DNA of 64,000 bases from Rhizobiales bacterium Ga0077537. Its GTDB lineage: Bacteria > Pseudomonadota > Alphaproteobacteria > Rhizobiales > Hyphomicrobiaceae. A program made the translations under genes and the position numbers. Shown piece after piece: positions 50,909-58,224 of the stretch (the first letter of the stretch is position 1; the number at the start of each line of letters is the position of its first letter). The notes beneath the pieces were generated by a model. The model was not told where the DNA came from. It made no database searches and was given only the letters and a program-made list of their open reading frames with translations. Where the stretch lies: positions 18,558 to 82,557 of the forward strand of contig LNEM01000034.1 of assembly GCA_001464955.1 (NCBI GenBank). The letters are read 5' to 3'.

Positions 50909-51892
50909 ATGACCCAGGCTTCCTCATCCTCCCCCTCGTCCGCCCCCGGCCACAACCGCAGCCGCCCCGCCGTGTTCATCGACGGCGAGGCCGGCACGAC
51001 GGGTCTCGAGATCCGCGACCGGCTGGCGAAGCTGTCCGGCATCGAAGTCAAGTCGATCGCACCGGAGAAGCGGAAGGACCCGGCGGCACGCAAGGACCTG
51101 ATGGCCGAGGTGGACCTCGTCGTGCTCTGCCTGCCCGACGACGCCGCCAAGGAGGCGACCGCACTCGCGGACGGACTTGCGGGTGGCGGGCCCCGGATCG
51201 TCGATGCCTCGACCGCGCACCGGGTGGCCGACGGCTGGGCCTACGGTTTCCCTGAGATGGACAAGGCCCAGACCGCCACTATCCGCGCGTCGCGGCGGGT
51301 CGCCAACCCGGGCTGCTATCCGACCGGAGGCATCGCGCTCATCCGGCCGCTCGTCTCCGCGGGGCTGATGCCGGCCGACTATCCGGTCACGGTCAACGCC
51401 GTGTCGGGCTATTCGGGCGGCGGCAAGGCCATGATCGAGACCTACGACAAGGGCACGGCGCCGCTGTTCGAACTCTACGGGCTCGGGCTCGAGCACAAGC
51501 ACGTGCCTGAGTTGCAGCTCTACTCCGGCCTTTCGCGGCGGCCGATCTTCGTGCCGTCCGTCGGCAACTACTTCAAGGGCATGCTGGTCTCGGTGCCGCT
51601 CCATCTCGACACGTTGCCGGGCAAGCCCTCGGCGCGCGACCTCGAGGCCTGTCTCGAGGCGCACTATGCGGGCTCGCGTCTCGTGAGCGTCGTGAAGGCC
51701 GGCGATCCCTCGGCCAAGGGCGGTCGCCTCGACGCGCTGGCGCTCAACGATACGGACAAGCTGGAGTTGCGCGTCTTCGCCAACGAGGCGCACCGGCAGG
51801 CCGTGCTGGTGGCGCGGCTCGACAACCTCGGCAAGGGGGCTGCCGGCGCGGCGGTGCAGAACATCGGCATCATGCTCGGCGTCGAGACCTGA
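50909..51892 (+). CDS. argC: N-acetyl-gamma-glutamyl-phosphate reductase (type 2)
   Basis: ArgC of the short type 2 class, 327 residues. The NADP-binding start is [19 protein letters not shown] (21-39), and the catalytic cysteine is Cys136 in [20 protein letters not shown] further conserved block is [21 protein letters not shown], followed by [16 protein letters not shown]. It reduces N-acetylglutamyl phosphate to the semialdehyde in arginine biosynthesis. GGAG lies six bases before the ATG. Upstream is an arginine-rich leader peptide with an attenuator-like terminator, so expression is probably controlled by arginine availability. A GNAT gene follows 21 bases later. Confidence 0.97.
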   Translation: MTQASSSSPSSAPGHNRSRPAVFIDGEAGTTGLEIRDRLAKLSGIEVKSIAPEKRKDPAARKDLMAEVDLVVLCLPDDAAKEATALADGLAGGGPRIVDASTAHRVADGWAYGFPEMDKAQTATIRASRRVANPGCYPTGGIALIRPLVSAGLMPADYPVTVNAVSGYSGGGKAMIETYDKGTAPLFELYGLGLEHKHVPELQLYSGLSRRPIFVPSVGNYFKGMLVSVPLHLDTLPGKPSARDLEACLEAHYAGSRLVSVVKAGDPSAKGGRLDALALNDTDKLELRVFANEAHRQAVLVARLDNLGKGAAGAAVQNIGIMLGVET

Positions 51893-51913
51893 CGCAAACC
51901 CGAGAGGCACGCC

Positions 51914-52381
51914 ATGTCCGACTTTTCCCTCCGGCGGGCCACGTCCGCCGACGCCGGACTCGTGCGCGCGCTCACGCGTGCTGCCTACGCCATGTGGGTG
52001 CCGGTCGTCGGCCGCGAGCCCCGCCCCATGACGGCCGACTACGAGCGCGCCGTCGTGGAGCACCTGATCGACCTTTGGGAAACCGAGGGTTCGGTTGCGG
52101 CGCTCATCGAGATGGTCCCCGCTCCCGATCATCTCCTGATCGAGAACATCGCAGTTCACCCCGATCGCCATGGCCAGGGCCTCGGCAGCCGTGCCCTGCT
52201 CCACGCAGAGACCGTGGCTCGAGGTCTGGGACTAACGGAAATGCGCCTCTACACGAACGCTCTGATGGACGCGAACATCGCGCTCTACACGCGCCGCGGC
52301 TACCGGGAGGACCGGCGCGAAAACGCCGGCGCCCTCGGCAGCGCGGTCTACATGAGCAAGCGACTTGTCCCCGGACTGTGA
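51914..52381 (+). CDS. GNAT family N-acetyltransferase
   Basis: GNAT acetyltransferase of 155 residues. The acetyl-CoA-binding motif A is seen as LLIENIAVHPDRHGQGLGSRALLHAE (about 79-105), with the Q-x-x-G-x-G element in HGQGLGSR, and motif B as YTRRGYREDRR near the C-terminus. A ribosome-binding site GAGAGGCACGCC precedes the ATG. It is 21 bases downstream of argC and probably cotranscribed. The position might suggest a role in arginine metabolism, but the sequence is of the general small GNAT type and its substrate is unknown. Confidence 0.9.
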   Translation: MSDFSLRRATSADAGLVRALTRAAYAMWVPVVGREPRPMTADYERAVVEHLIDLWETEGSVAALIEMVPAPDHLLIENIAVHPDRHGQGLGSRALLHAETVARGLGLTEMRLYTNALMDANIALYTRRGYREDRRENAGALGSAVYMSKRLVPGL

Positions 52382-52484
52382 AGTGAGATCGCCGCCCCCG
52401 GGCGGCTCGAGATCGGCGCGCCTTGACAACGCACCGTGTCCAGCCTCCGATACGGCCTCGCTGACGGGCGCTCCCCTGCGGCGT

Positions 52485-52579
52485 GGAGGAGAATTGGTCC
52501 CGGTGGGCCATCCGGACTTCAAATCCGGAGAGGGTCGCAAGACGGCTCTTGGTGGGTTCAACTCCTGCCTCCTCCGCCA
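52485..52579 (+). tRNA. selC: tRNA-Sec (anticodon TCA)
   Basis: A 95-base tRNA with encoded CCA. It starts GGAGGAG, ends CCTCCTCCGCCA and has an extended variable arm. The anticodon stem CCGGA/TCCGG closes the loop CTTCAAA, giving anticodon TCA (52519-52521), which reads UGA. The T-arm is GTGGGTTCAACTCC. The long acceptor and variable arms and the UCA anticodon make selenocysteine the only good assignment. TTGACA at 52423-52428 may be its -35 element, although the -10 spacing is poor. It implies that the genome also encodes SelA, SelB, SelD and at least one selenoprotein, none of which is in this window. Confidence 0.95.
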
Positions 52580-52679
52580 ATCCTCCGAGTTGTCTAGGCC
52601 CGCGCTCTCAGGGGGCAGCTAGCCACTCCGCCTGCAGAAGTGCTATCTCGCGGCATGACGTCTTTCGAGAGGACAAGCC

Positions 52680-55190
52680 GTGCTGGCCATTCGCCTCGCC
52701 GCCCGTGAGTTGCGCGGCTCGGCCGGTGGCTTCATCTTTCTTCTGGTCGGCATCGCTTTCGGCACGGCGGCGATCGCAGCTATCGGGCTCCTCTCCGCGG
52801 CCATCCTCGACGGGATGCGCGATGGCGCCCGCGCCAGCATCGGCGGCGACATCTCGCTGCGGCTCTTCCATCGTCCTCCTACGCCGGAGCAAGTGGCCAC
52901 CTTCGAGACGGCGGGTACCACCAGCCTGACAGCCGAGCTGCGCACACTTGCGCGGCACAACGGCCGCTCGGCGCTGGTGGAGCTGAAGGCGATCGATGAC
53001 GCTTACCCGCTTTACGGCGGCTTTCGGCTGGACCCGCCACTGGCGCCTGCAGAAGCGCTCGATCAGCGGGACGGTGTGTGGGGCGCGGCTGTCGCGGCCT
53101 CGCTGCTGGTGGCGCTGGATGCCAAGCTCGGCGACACTGTGACTTTGGGCAACCACCGGTTCGAGTTGCGCGCGTTGATCGCGGAGGAGCCCGACCGCGC
53201 GCTGCGGGCCTTCACACTCGGCCCGCGGATGATCGTGGCCTTGCCCGCACTCACCGGCAGCGACCTCGTTGCGCCGGGTGCCCAGGTCTACTGGTACAGC
53301 CGTATCCGCCTCCGCGAGGGCGTCGACGCGAATGCCTGGATCGCAGGGTTCGAACGCGCGGATCCCTATTCCGGTTTCCGGATCGTCGATGCGGCCAAGG
53401 GCGTTCCGGGGGCGGAGCGGACCCTCGCATTTATCTCCTCTCTGCTGACCTTCGTCGCCATGGGCATCCTGCTGGTCGGCTGCGTCGGGGTGGCGAACGG
53501 CGTCACCGCATGGCTCGAGCGCAAGCGGACGACCATCGCCATCCTGAAGAACCTCGGCGCGCGGCCGGCGCTGATCCTGCGCATCTACCTCGCTCAGGTC
53601 GCAAGCGCAGCGGCCGCGGGCGTCGCTCTCGGCCTCATCGGAGGGATCGCGGCGTTCGCCGTCGCTGCGCCGATGATCGGCGAATGGCTGCCCGTCGCGC
53701 ACAGGCTTCGCGCCGGGCCGCTTCTGACGGCGGGCGGACTCGGTTTCCTCGCGGCGCTGCTGTTCTCGCTCTGGCCGCTGGCGCGCGCCGAGGTGCAGCG
53801 GCCCCAAGTGCTGTTTCGGCACGGCCTGACGCGGGAACTGGCGCGACCGCGCGTGAGCCGGCTGGTCGCAATAGCGGCGATCGCTGCGGCGATCGCGGCA
53901 CTTCTCGTCTGGTCTTCGCCGCTTCCCGTCGTCGCCGCCCTGTTCGCCGCGGCGGCAGCCCTCGTCGTAGCGGCATTTCTGGTGCTCGGCCGCCTCGTGG
54001 CGATCGCCGCCAGAATGACCGGACGTCTGTCGGCGTTGCAGGGGCTCCCCCTGCTGCGTATGGCGCTTGCGAACATGCACCGGCCGGGTGCGCCCACTGT
54101 GCCGTTGGTCGTGGCCGCCGGCCTTTGCCTCACGCTCGTGGTTGCGGTCGAAGCCGTGCGACAGAACGCAGACCGCCACCTCGACAGCACGTTATCCGCA
54201 TCGGCGCCGGGGCTCGTCGTGCTAAACATCGTCCCCGGGGAAGGCGGACGTCTCGATGCCTTCATGGCGGGTTCACCGCACGTCCAGCGGTGGGAGCGCG
54301 TCCCCTTCCTGCATGCCCGCATCACAGCCATCGGCGATCGTACCGTGGCGGACCTCCACCTACCGGCCGACGTGGCGTTCGTGGTTCGCGGCGATCGCGG
54401 GATTTCGTGGAAAGCTGCCCCGCCTGCGAAGGCGCTCGTCGCCGGGGAGTGGTGGCCGGAGGACTACGTCGGCCCGCCTCTGGTCTCGCTCGACGCGTGG
54501 GCGGCGCGCCGGCTCGGGGTCGGTATCGGCGATACGCTGACCTTCGATGTGCTGGGCAAGCCGCTGCAGGGCAGGATCGCCAATCTCCGTCGGGTCGACC
54601 GCGCCGGTCTCGATCTCGACTTCCCGGTCCTGCTCTCGCCGCTCGCCGAACCGCCGCCACACCGTGAGATCGCGGCGGTCTGGACCGCGCCCTCCGCCGG
54701 ACCGGAAGCCGCGCGCAGTCTGCGTTCCGAATTGTCCCGGGCCTTTCCCGAAGCGCCGGCCGTCCTGGTCGCGGACGTCACGGCGTTCCTCGAAACGGCC
54801 GTCGACGGCGTTGGGCGCGTTCTCGTGGGACTGTCAGCGGCGACCGGCGTTTCCGCCGTCCTCGTCCTCATCGGGGCCGTCGCCGCCAGTCTTCGCCGGA
54901 GGCTCCGCGAGGCGATCGTGCTCAAGGTTCTGGGCGCCACGCGCAGGCAGGTGCTGGCGGCCACGGCGATCGAACTCGCGCTCATTGGCCTCGTCTCGGC
55001 GCTGGCCGCCATCGTCCTCGGCAATCTGGTGGCGTGGGGCGCAACCGCGAGCCTCATCGACTTTCGCCCGGTGCTCGCGGCGGTGTTCCCTTGGCTGGCC
55101 GCGGCCGTCGCGCTTCCCGCGGCCACTGGCCTCGTCGCCGCGTCGTGGGCGCTTTCACAGCCGGCGCGGGAGGTGCTGCGGCAGGAGTGA
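52680..55190 (+). CDS. FtsX-like ABC transporter permease (YbbP-type)
   Basis: A large permease of 836 residues with the MacB/FtsX organisation: an N-terminal helix, a periplasmic domain, three helices with the FtsX block TLAFISSLLTFVAMGILLVGCVGVANGVTAWLERKRTTIAILKNLGARPALILRIYL (about 240-300), then a second periplasmic domain and a final set of three helices (LRRRLREAIVLKVLGATRRQVL). The start is a GTG at 52680 with AGAGGA upstream. This resembles YbbP, which pairs with the ATPase YbbA; no ATPase gene adjoins it here, and tRNA-Sec lies immediately upstream. It may extract lipoproteins or toxic compounds from the membrane, but the role is unknown. Confidence 0.88.
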   Translation: MLAIRLAARELRGSAGGFIFLLVGIAFGTAAIAAIGLLSAAILDGMRDGARASIGGDISLRLFHRPPTPEQVATFETAGTTSLTAELRTLARHNGRSALVELKAIDDAYPLYGGFRLDPPLAPAEALDQRDGVWGAAVAASLLVALDAKLGDTVTLGNHRFELRALIAEEPDRALRAFTLGPRMIVALPALTGSDLVAPGAQVYWYSRIRLREGVDANAWIAGFERADPYSGFRIVDAAKGVPGAERTLAFISSLLTFVAMGILLVGCVGVANGVTAWLERKRTTIAILKNLGARPALILRIYLAQVASAAAAGVALGLIGGIAAFAVAAPMIGEWLPVAHRLRAGPLLTAGGLGFLAALLFSLWPLARAEVQRPQVLFRHGLTRELARPRVSRLVAIAAIAAAIAALLVWSSPLPVVAALFAAAAALVVAAFLVLGRLVAIAARMTGRLSALQGLPLLRMALANMHRPGAPTVPLVVAAGLCLTLVVAVEAVRQNADRHLDSTLSASAPGLVVLNIVPGEGGRLDAFMAGSPHVQRWERVPFLHARITAIGDRTVADLHLPADVAFVVRGDRGISWKAAPPAKALVAGEWWPEDYVGPPLVSLDAWAARRLGVGIGDTLTFDVLGKPLQGRIANLRRVDRAGLDLDFPVLLSPLAEPPPHREIAAVWTAPSAGPEAARSLRSELSRAFPEAPAVLVADVTAFLETAVDGVGRVLVGLSAATGVSAVLVLIGAVAASLRRRLREAIVLKVLGATRRQVLAATAIELALIGLVSALAAIVLGNLVAWGATASLIDFRPVLAAVFPWLAAAVALPAATGLVAASWALSQPAREVLRQE

Positions 55191-55282
55191 GGGGCGGGAA
55201 GAAGCCGATGCCCGTTGCGATTTGTGCTTTCCGATTGAGTTGTTCCCGCGAGGGCGTCGGGTGAGCATCATGGTGACAGGGG

Positions 55283-55299
55283 TGGTACACGGTGTACCA
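55283..55299. promoter_or_regulatory. perfect 17-bp palindrome (possible operator)
   Basis: TGGTACAC and GTGTACCA (55283-55290 and 55292-55299) are exact reverse complements around a single G. The site lies between the permease gene and the 3' end of tRNA-Thr. The length and symmetry suit a dimeric regulator, but no regulator gene is near. The rest of 55191-55365 has no gene. Confidence 0.5.
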
Positions 55300-55365
55300 T
55301 CTGAATCCCACACCGGCCCCGACCAGGGAGGATGTCAAGCCGCTGATTTTGAGGGTTTTTTGACG

Positions 55366-55441
55366 TGGTGCCGCAAGAGGGACTCGAACCCCCGACCCCC
55401 GCATTACGAATGCGATGCTCTACCGGCTGAGCTATTGCGGC
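55366..55441 (-). tRNA. tRNA-Thr (anticodon CGT)
   Basis: A 76-base tRNA on the minus strand with encoded CCA. It starts GCCGCAATAGCTCAG, has the T-arm GGGGGTTCGAGTCCC and ends TTGCGGCACCA. The anticodon loop TTCGTAA carries CGT (55406-55408), which reads the Thr codon ACG. Stems pair as expected, including the acceptor GCCGCAA with TTGCGGC. Confidence 0.97.
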
Positions 55442-55479
55442 GTCGCCGGCGCCTGGACGGCACCGGACGAGAGCCCGGT

Positions 55480-55507
55480 TCTTAACCGCTCGGCGGTGGT
55501 GAGGCAA
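55480..55507 (-). promoter_or_regulatory. sigma-70-like promoter of tRNA-Thr
   Basis: On the minus strand TTGCCT (55507-55502) and TTAAGA (55485-55480) are spaced by 16 bases, about 40 bases upstream of the mature tRNA 5' end. Confidence 0.4.
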
Positions 55508-55605
55508 GCCTTTGCAACGACTTTCCCCGGAAGGTCGGATCGTGGCCGCGACCATCGTGGAGCGTCGGGGCAATCGCAGGGCCCGCTACCGACCACCATT
55601 GCCGG

Positions 55606-56094
55606 CTAGGCCTTCTTCTCCCAGCGCCCGGCCTCCGTCTGCTGCCAGTAAGTCGCCCGACAGCCCTCCGCGCGCGCCGCCTTCCACTGGGCGCGGGCTG
55701 CCTCGACCGCTGCCCGATCAGCGCCGTCGAAGATCACGACGACGCGCAGATATCCCACCATCGTCGAGAGGACCGCGCCGTCGACGAGAAAGCGGACGGC
55801 TGCGTCGTTCGGATTATGCTCGTCTGTCGTGAGAAGAACGGGCTGGCTCGCCGCTGCTGCATCGCGGGCAGTGCCGTGCGGCAAAAAGCTGTCGTCGCGG
55901 TAGGTCCACAGATGCGTATCGAGCGCCTCTAGCCGCTCGGCGCTTCCCGCCTGCACCACAGCGCGCCAACCGCGCTCAAGCGTCCGTTCGAGCAAACCCG
56001 GCAACACCCGCTCGAGCGGATGCCGGTCCAGGTGGTAGAATAGAACCTCGGTGGCGGTTGCGTCGCTGCTTTCCGTCGCCGCTTGCCTGGTCAT
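55606..56094 (-). CDS. holC: DNA polymerase III subunit chi
   Basis: HolC of 162 residues. The core is VLFYHLDRHPLERVLPGLLERTLERGWRAVVQ, then LDTHLWTYRDDSFLPHG and VLLTTDEHNPNDAAVRFLVDGA, all conserved across chi subunits. It links the clamp loader to single-stranded DNA-binding protein at the replication fork. The N-terminus from the chosen ATG adds about 12 residues before the conserved start. In many proteobacteria holC follows pepA; here it is flanked by tRNA genes. Confidence 0.95.
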   Translation of the reverse strand: MTRQAATESSDATATEVLFYHLDRHPLERVLPGLLERTLERGWRAVVQAGSAERLEALDTHLWTYRDDSFLPHGTARDAAAASQPVLLTTDEHNPNDAAVRFLVDGAVLSTMVGYLRVVVIFDGADRAAVEAARAQWKAARAEGCRATYWQQTEAGRWEKKA

Positions 56095-56454
56095 GGCGCC
56101 CCCGATGTCACGGCATTTCAGGCGACTTGCGGGATCAGCCCAAGCCCGCCCTGTGGGGGTCGCGCCCGCTCCCCATTGAATCCTGTCTGGGGCCCCCTAT
56201 ATCGCGTCATCCGGTGCGGCGCCAGATGGCAGGGCTGTCGCCCGTGCGGGCGGGTCGAGGACGAGAGCTTCCGTAGCTTCGCCCTCCCCGCCCGCTGACG
56301 CTCGCTGCCGCAATCCTTCAACCGGCCACTCGTTCCCGCCTGGTGGTCGCAGCCTCGCGATCGCCGAAGCGTTACGTGTGTTCGGGCCGCCGGCCGTCCG
56401 ACGCACGGGCAATGCTTGTGCTCCCACGTCAGTGACGCTACATAGCCGGGCTCA
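56095..56454. other. intergenic region holding the tRNA-Lys promoter
   Basis: No gene is supported in these 360 bases. At its right end TTGTGC (56416-56421) and TACATA (56439-56444), spaced 17 bases apart, form a convincing promoter about ten bases before the tRNA-Lys gene. The remainder is GC-rich and has no structure that I recognise. Confidence 0.6.
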
Positions 56455-56529
56455 GGGCGGGTAGCTCAGTGGTAGAGCATCTGACTTTTAATCAGATGGT
56501 CGTGGGTTCGATCCCCACCCCGCTCACCA
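56455..56529 (+). tRNA. tRNA-Lys (anticodon TTT)
   Basis: A 75-base tRNA with encoded CCA. The acceptor GGGCGGG pairs with CCCGCTC, with one G-U pair. The D-arm AGCTCAGTGGTAGAGC and T-arm GTGGGTTCGATCCCCAC are standard. The loop CTTTTAA carries anticodon TTT (56487-56489), which reads Lys AAA/AAG. Base composition falls sharply directly after it, suggesting that the 3' end served as an integration site. Confidence 0.96.
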
Positions 56530-56722
56530 ATGAAATCAAATACTTAACAAAAATCAACCGCTTCCCGAGAATGCTCCGGCTAACATCGGGATAACTTTTT
56601 CCTGCGCATCGTTGGCGGGTTCAGTGGGTCGGGAGCACACCGGCTAATTTGCATGATCAACGCTGACTTACTTGCTCTAGCAAGCAACCCTTGGCCGGGC
56701 GATCGTGACCGGCAGATGGCGC

Positions 56723-57625
56723 TCATGGAGCGCCCGATTGCCTGCCTTTCAGCCACGCCACCGCCTGGCTCGCTTTGGCGGCGGCGGTGAAGATCGCCTT
56801 CGGATCGCTCTTCAGGAGCTGCAGCCAGTTGGCGATGTACTGGGCGTGGTCGGCACGCGTGTCCTGCGTGACGCCGGTCTCGGCGCACAACATCGCGGCA
56901 CCGATCTCAGCGATCAGCTCTTCGGCGGCATAGGCCTCCTTGCCGAACCGAGCCGTGAGATCACGATCGCAGCGGCTCTTATGGCCGGTCCAGTGCGTCA
57001 GCTCGTGCAGCAGCACGGCATAGTAGCCTTCGTCGCGGGTCATGGTGTCGGTGCCGCAGAACAGCGCCTCGTCAGGCATCTGGATGTGGTCGCTCTTCGG
57101 CGCGTAGCAGGCGCGCTCGCCGCCGTGGCGGACGTCCGCGTCGCAGGCCGCGATGAAGCGGTCGGCTTTCTCGATGCGTGCGATCGGGCCGAGCCGCTCG
57201 GGCAAGCCAGGATCGTCGAAGCCTTCGACCTCGGCGATGTTGAACACGGGCGAGGCCTTGGCGACACGGCGCTTGCCGTCATCGTCGGCGCTCTCCGGAT
57301 CGGGATCGACGTCATACTCCTTGTAGAAGATGACGAGCTCGGACTTCGCGCCCTTGACGACCTGGGCGCCAAGCTCGGACCACTGGCGATACGTTGCCCA
57401 CAGCGGCGAAGTGAAGCCGCGCAGTTCAGCAGCGACCCAGAGGTTGACGGTGTTGATGCCGTTGTAGGCGGCCTTGGACGAGGCGTTCTCGGGTATCCAA
57501 AGCGGACGACCCGAGCGCCGCCACGGCATCTGCGGCTTGCCAGGATCGGCTTCGATGGCCTTGATGAGATTGGCGGTGATCTCGGCGTGGAGATCGCGCT
57601 TCTGTGCGGTGTTGCGGTTTGACAT
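56723..57625 (-). CDS. ArdC-like antirestriction protein (zincin)
   Basis: ArdC-family protein of 300 residues. The start is the ATG at 57625 with GGAG eight bases upstream; the frame continues upstream through arginine- and proline-rich sequence that is not conserved. The N-terminal single-stranded DNA-binding domain includes DLHAEITANLIKAIEADPGKPQMPW, YNGINTVNLWVAAELRGF and WATYRQWSELGAQVVKGAKSE. The C-terminal metallopeptidase domain has the zinc motif HELTHWTGH (His207, Glu208, His211) and AAEELIAEIGAAML. Such proteins are carried on plasmids and integrative elements, protecting incoming DNA from restriction. It follows tRNA-Lys and points toward it, marking the start of the accessory segment. 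Confidence 0.9.
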   Translation of the reverse strand: MSNRNTAQKRDLHAEITANLIKAIEADPGKPQMPWRRSGRPLWIPENASSKAAYNGINTVNLWVAAELRGFTSPLWATYRQWSELGAQVVKGAKSELVIFYKEYDVDPDPESADDDGKRRVAKASPVFNIAEVEGFDDPGLPERLGPIARIEKADRFIAACDADVRHGGERACYAPKSDHIQMPDEALFCGTDTMTRDEGYYAVLLHELTHWTGHKSRCDRDLTARFGKEAYAAEELIAEIGAAMLCAETGVTQDTRADHAQYIANWLQLLKSDPKAIFTAAAKASQAVAWLKGRQSGAP

Positions 57626-58224
57626 GTTCGGGCTCCATTCATCTGCGCCCGCCATGAGCGGAGGGCGTGACGAACGGAGCGCCGCGGGGACCGAGGGGGC
57701 GCGGAACCCGAAGGGCGGCCTGGCCGCAGGCCAGAGTCCGAGGCCTTCAGGCCTTGAAGCGCCCCGCCCCGCGGCCAAAGTCGGCACAAATGCCCACCGC
57801 CAGGGCGGGCTGGTCAGGAGGAGACCGAGCAAACTGCGAGAGCGCGACAAGGCGATCGCTGAGTCGCGGCGAACAACGAGCTGCGCCAACCTTTGCCGTC
57901 AAACAGCTGGAGCGAGTTGGGGGGCGTTGTCGAACGGGAACGCGCTATGATCTACGCTCGATCCCAGAAGCGGAAGTCGAAGACTCCCAACAGATGAACC
58001 AAAGTACGGCATGGCTCATGTCCGCTAGTTTGAGGACTTCGTCAGGCGTGGATCAGCAATGCCCCACCAACTGCGTCGACTGTGGACAGCCTCCTCCAAC
58101 GGTTGCCTGCCTATCGGTTTTCGCCGAATGTTAGGCTAGGCATGGCGTAATTACTTGCGACTCGGCAGTGCGGACGGTCGCCCTAACGGCCTGTTGGCCG
58201 AGATGAGCGGTTCGGAGCCTAATC
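57626..58224. other. leader region between ardC-like and NTPase genes
   Basis: No gene is supported in these 599 bases. The ardC-proximal part is GC-rich with small dyads such as GGCCTGGCCGCAGGCC and AGGCCTTCAGGCCT around 57718-57760, possibly an mRNA leader for the ardC-like gene. The NTPase-proximal part is less GC-rich and ends in GGAG seven bases before the ATG at 58225. Confidence 0.5.

Noticed and set aside
56530-56722. Integrase or remnant immediately after tRNA-Lys
   Set aside because: No open frame of useful length or tyrosine-recombinase motif is visible in this stretch on either strand.
57626-57889. N-terminal extension of the ArdC-like protein
   Set aside because: The residues are low-complexity and unconserved; the ATG at 57625 has GGAG and starts the known ArdC domain.
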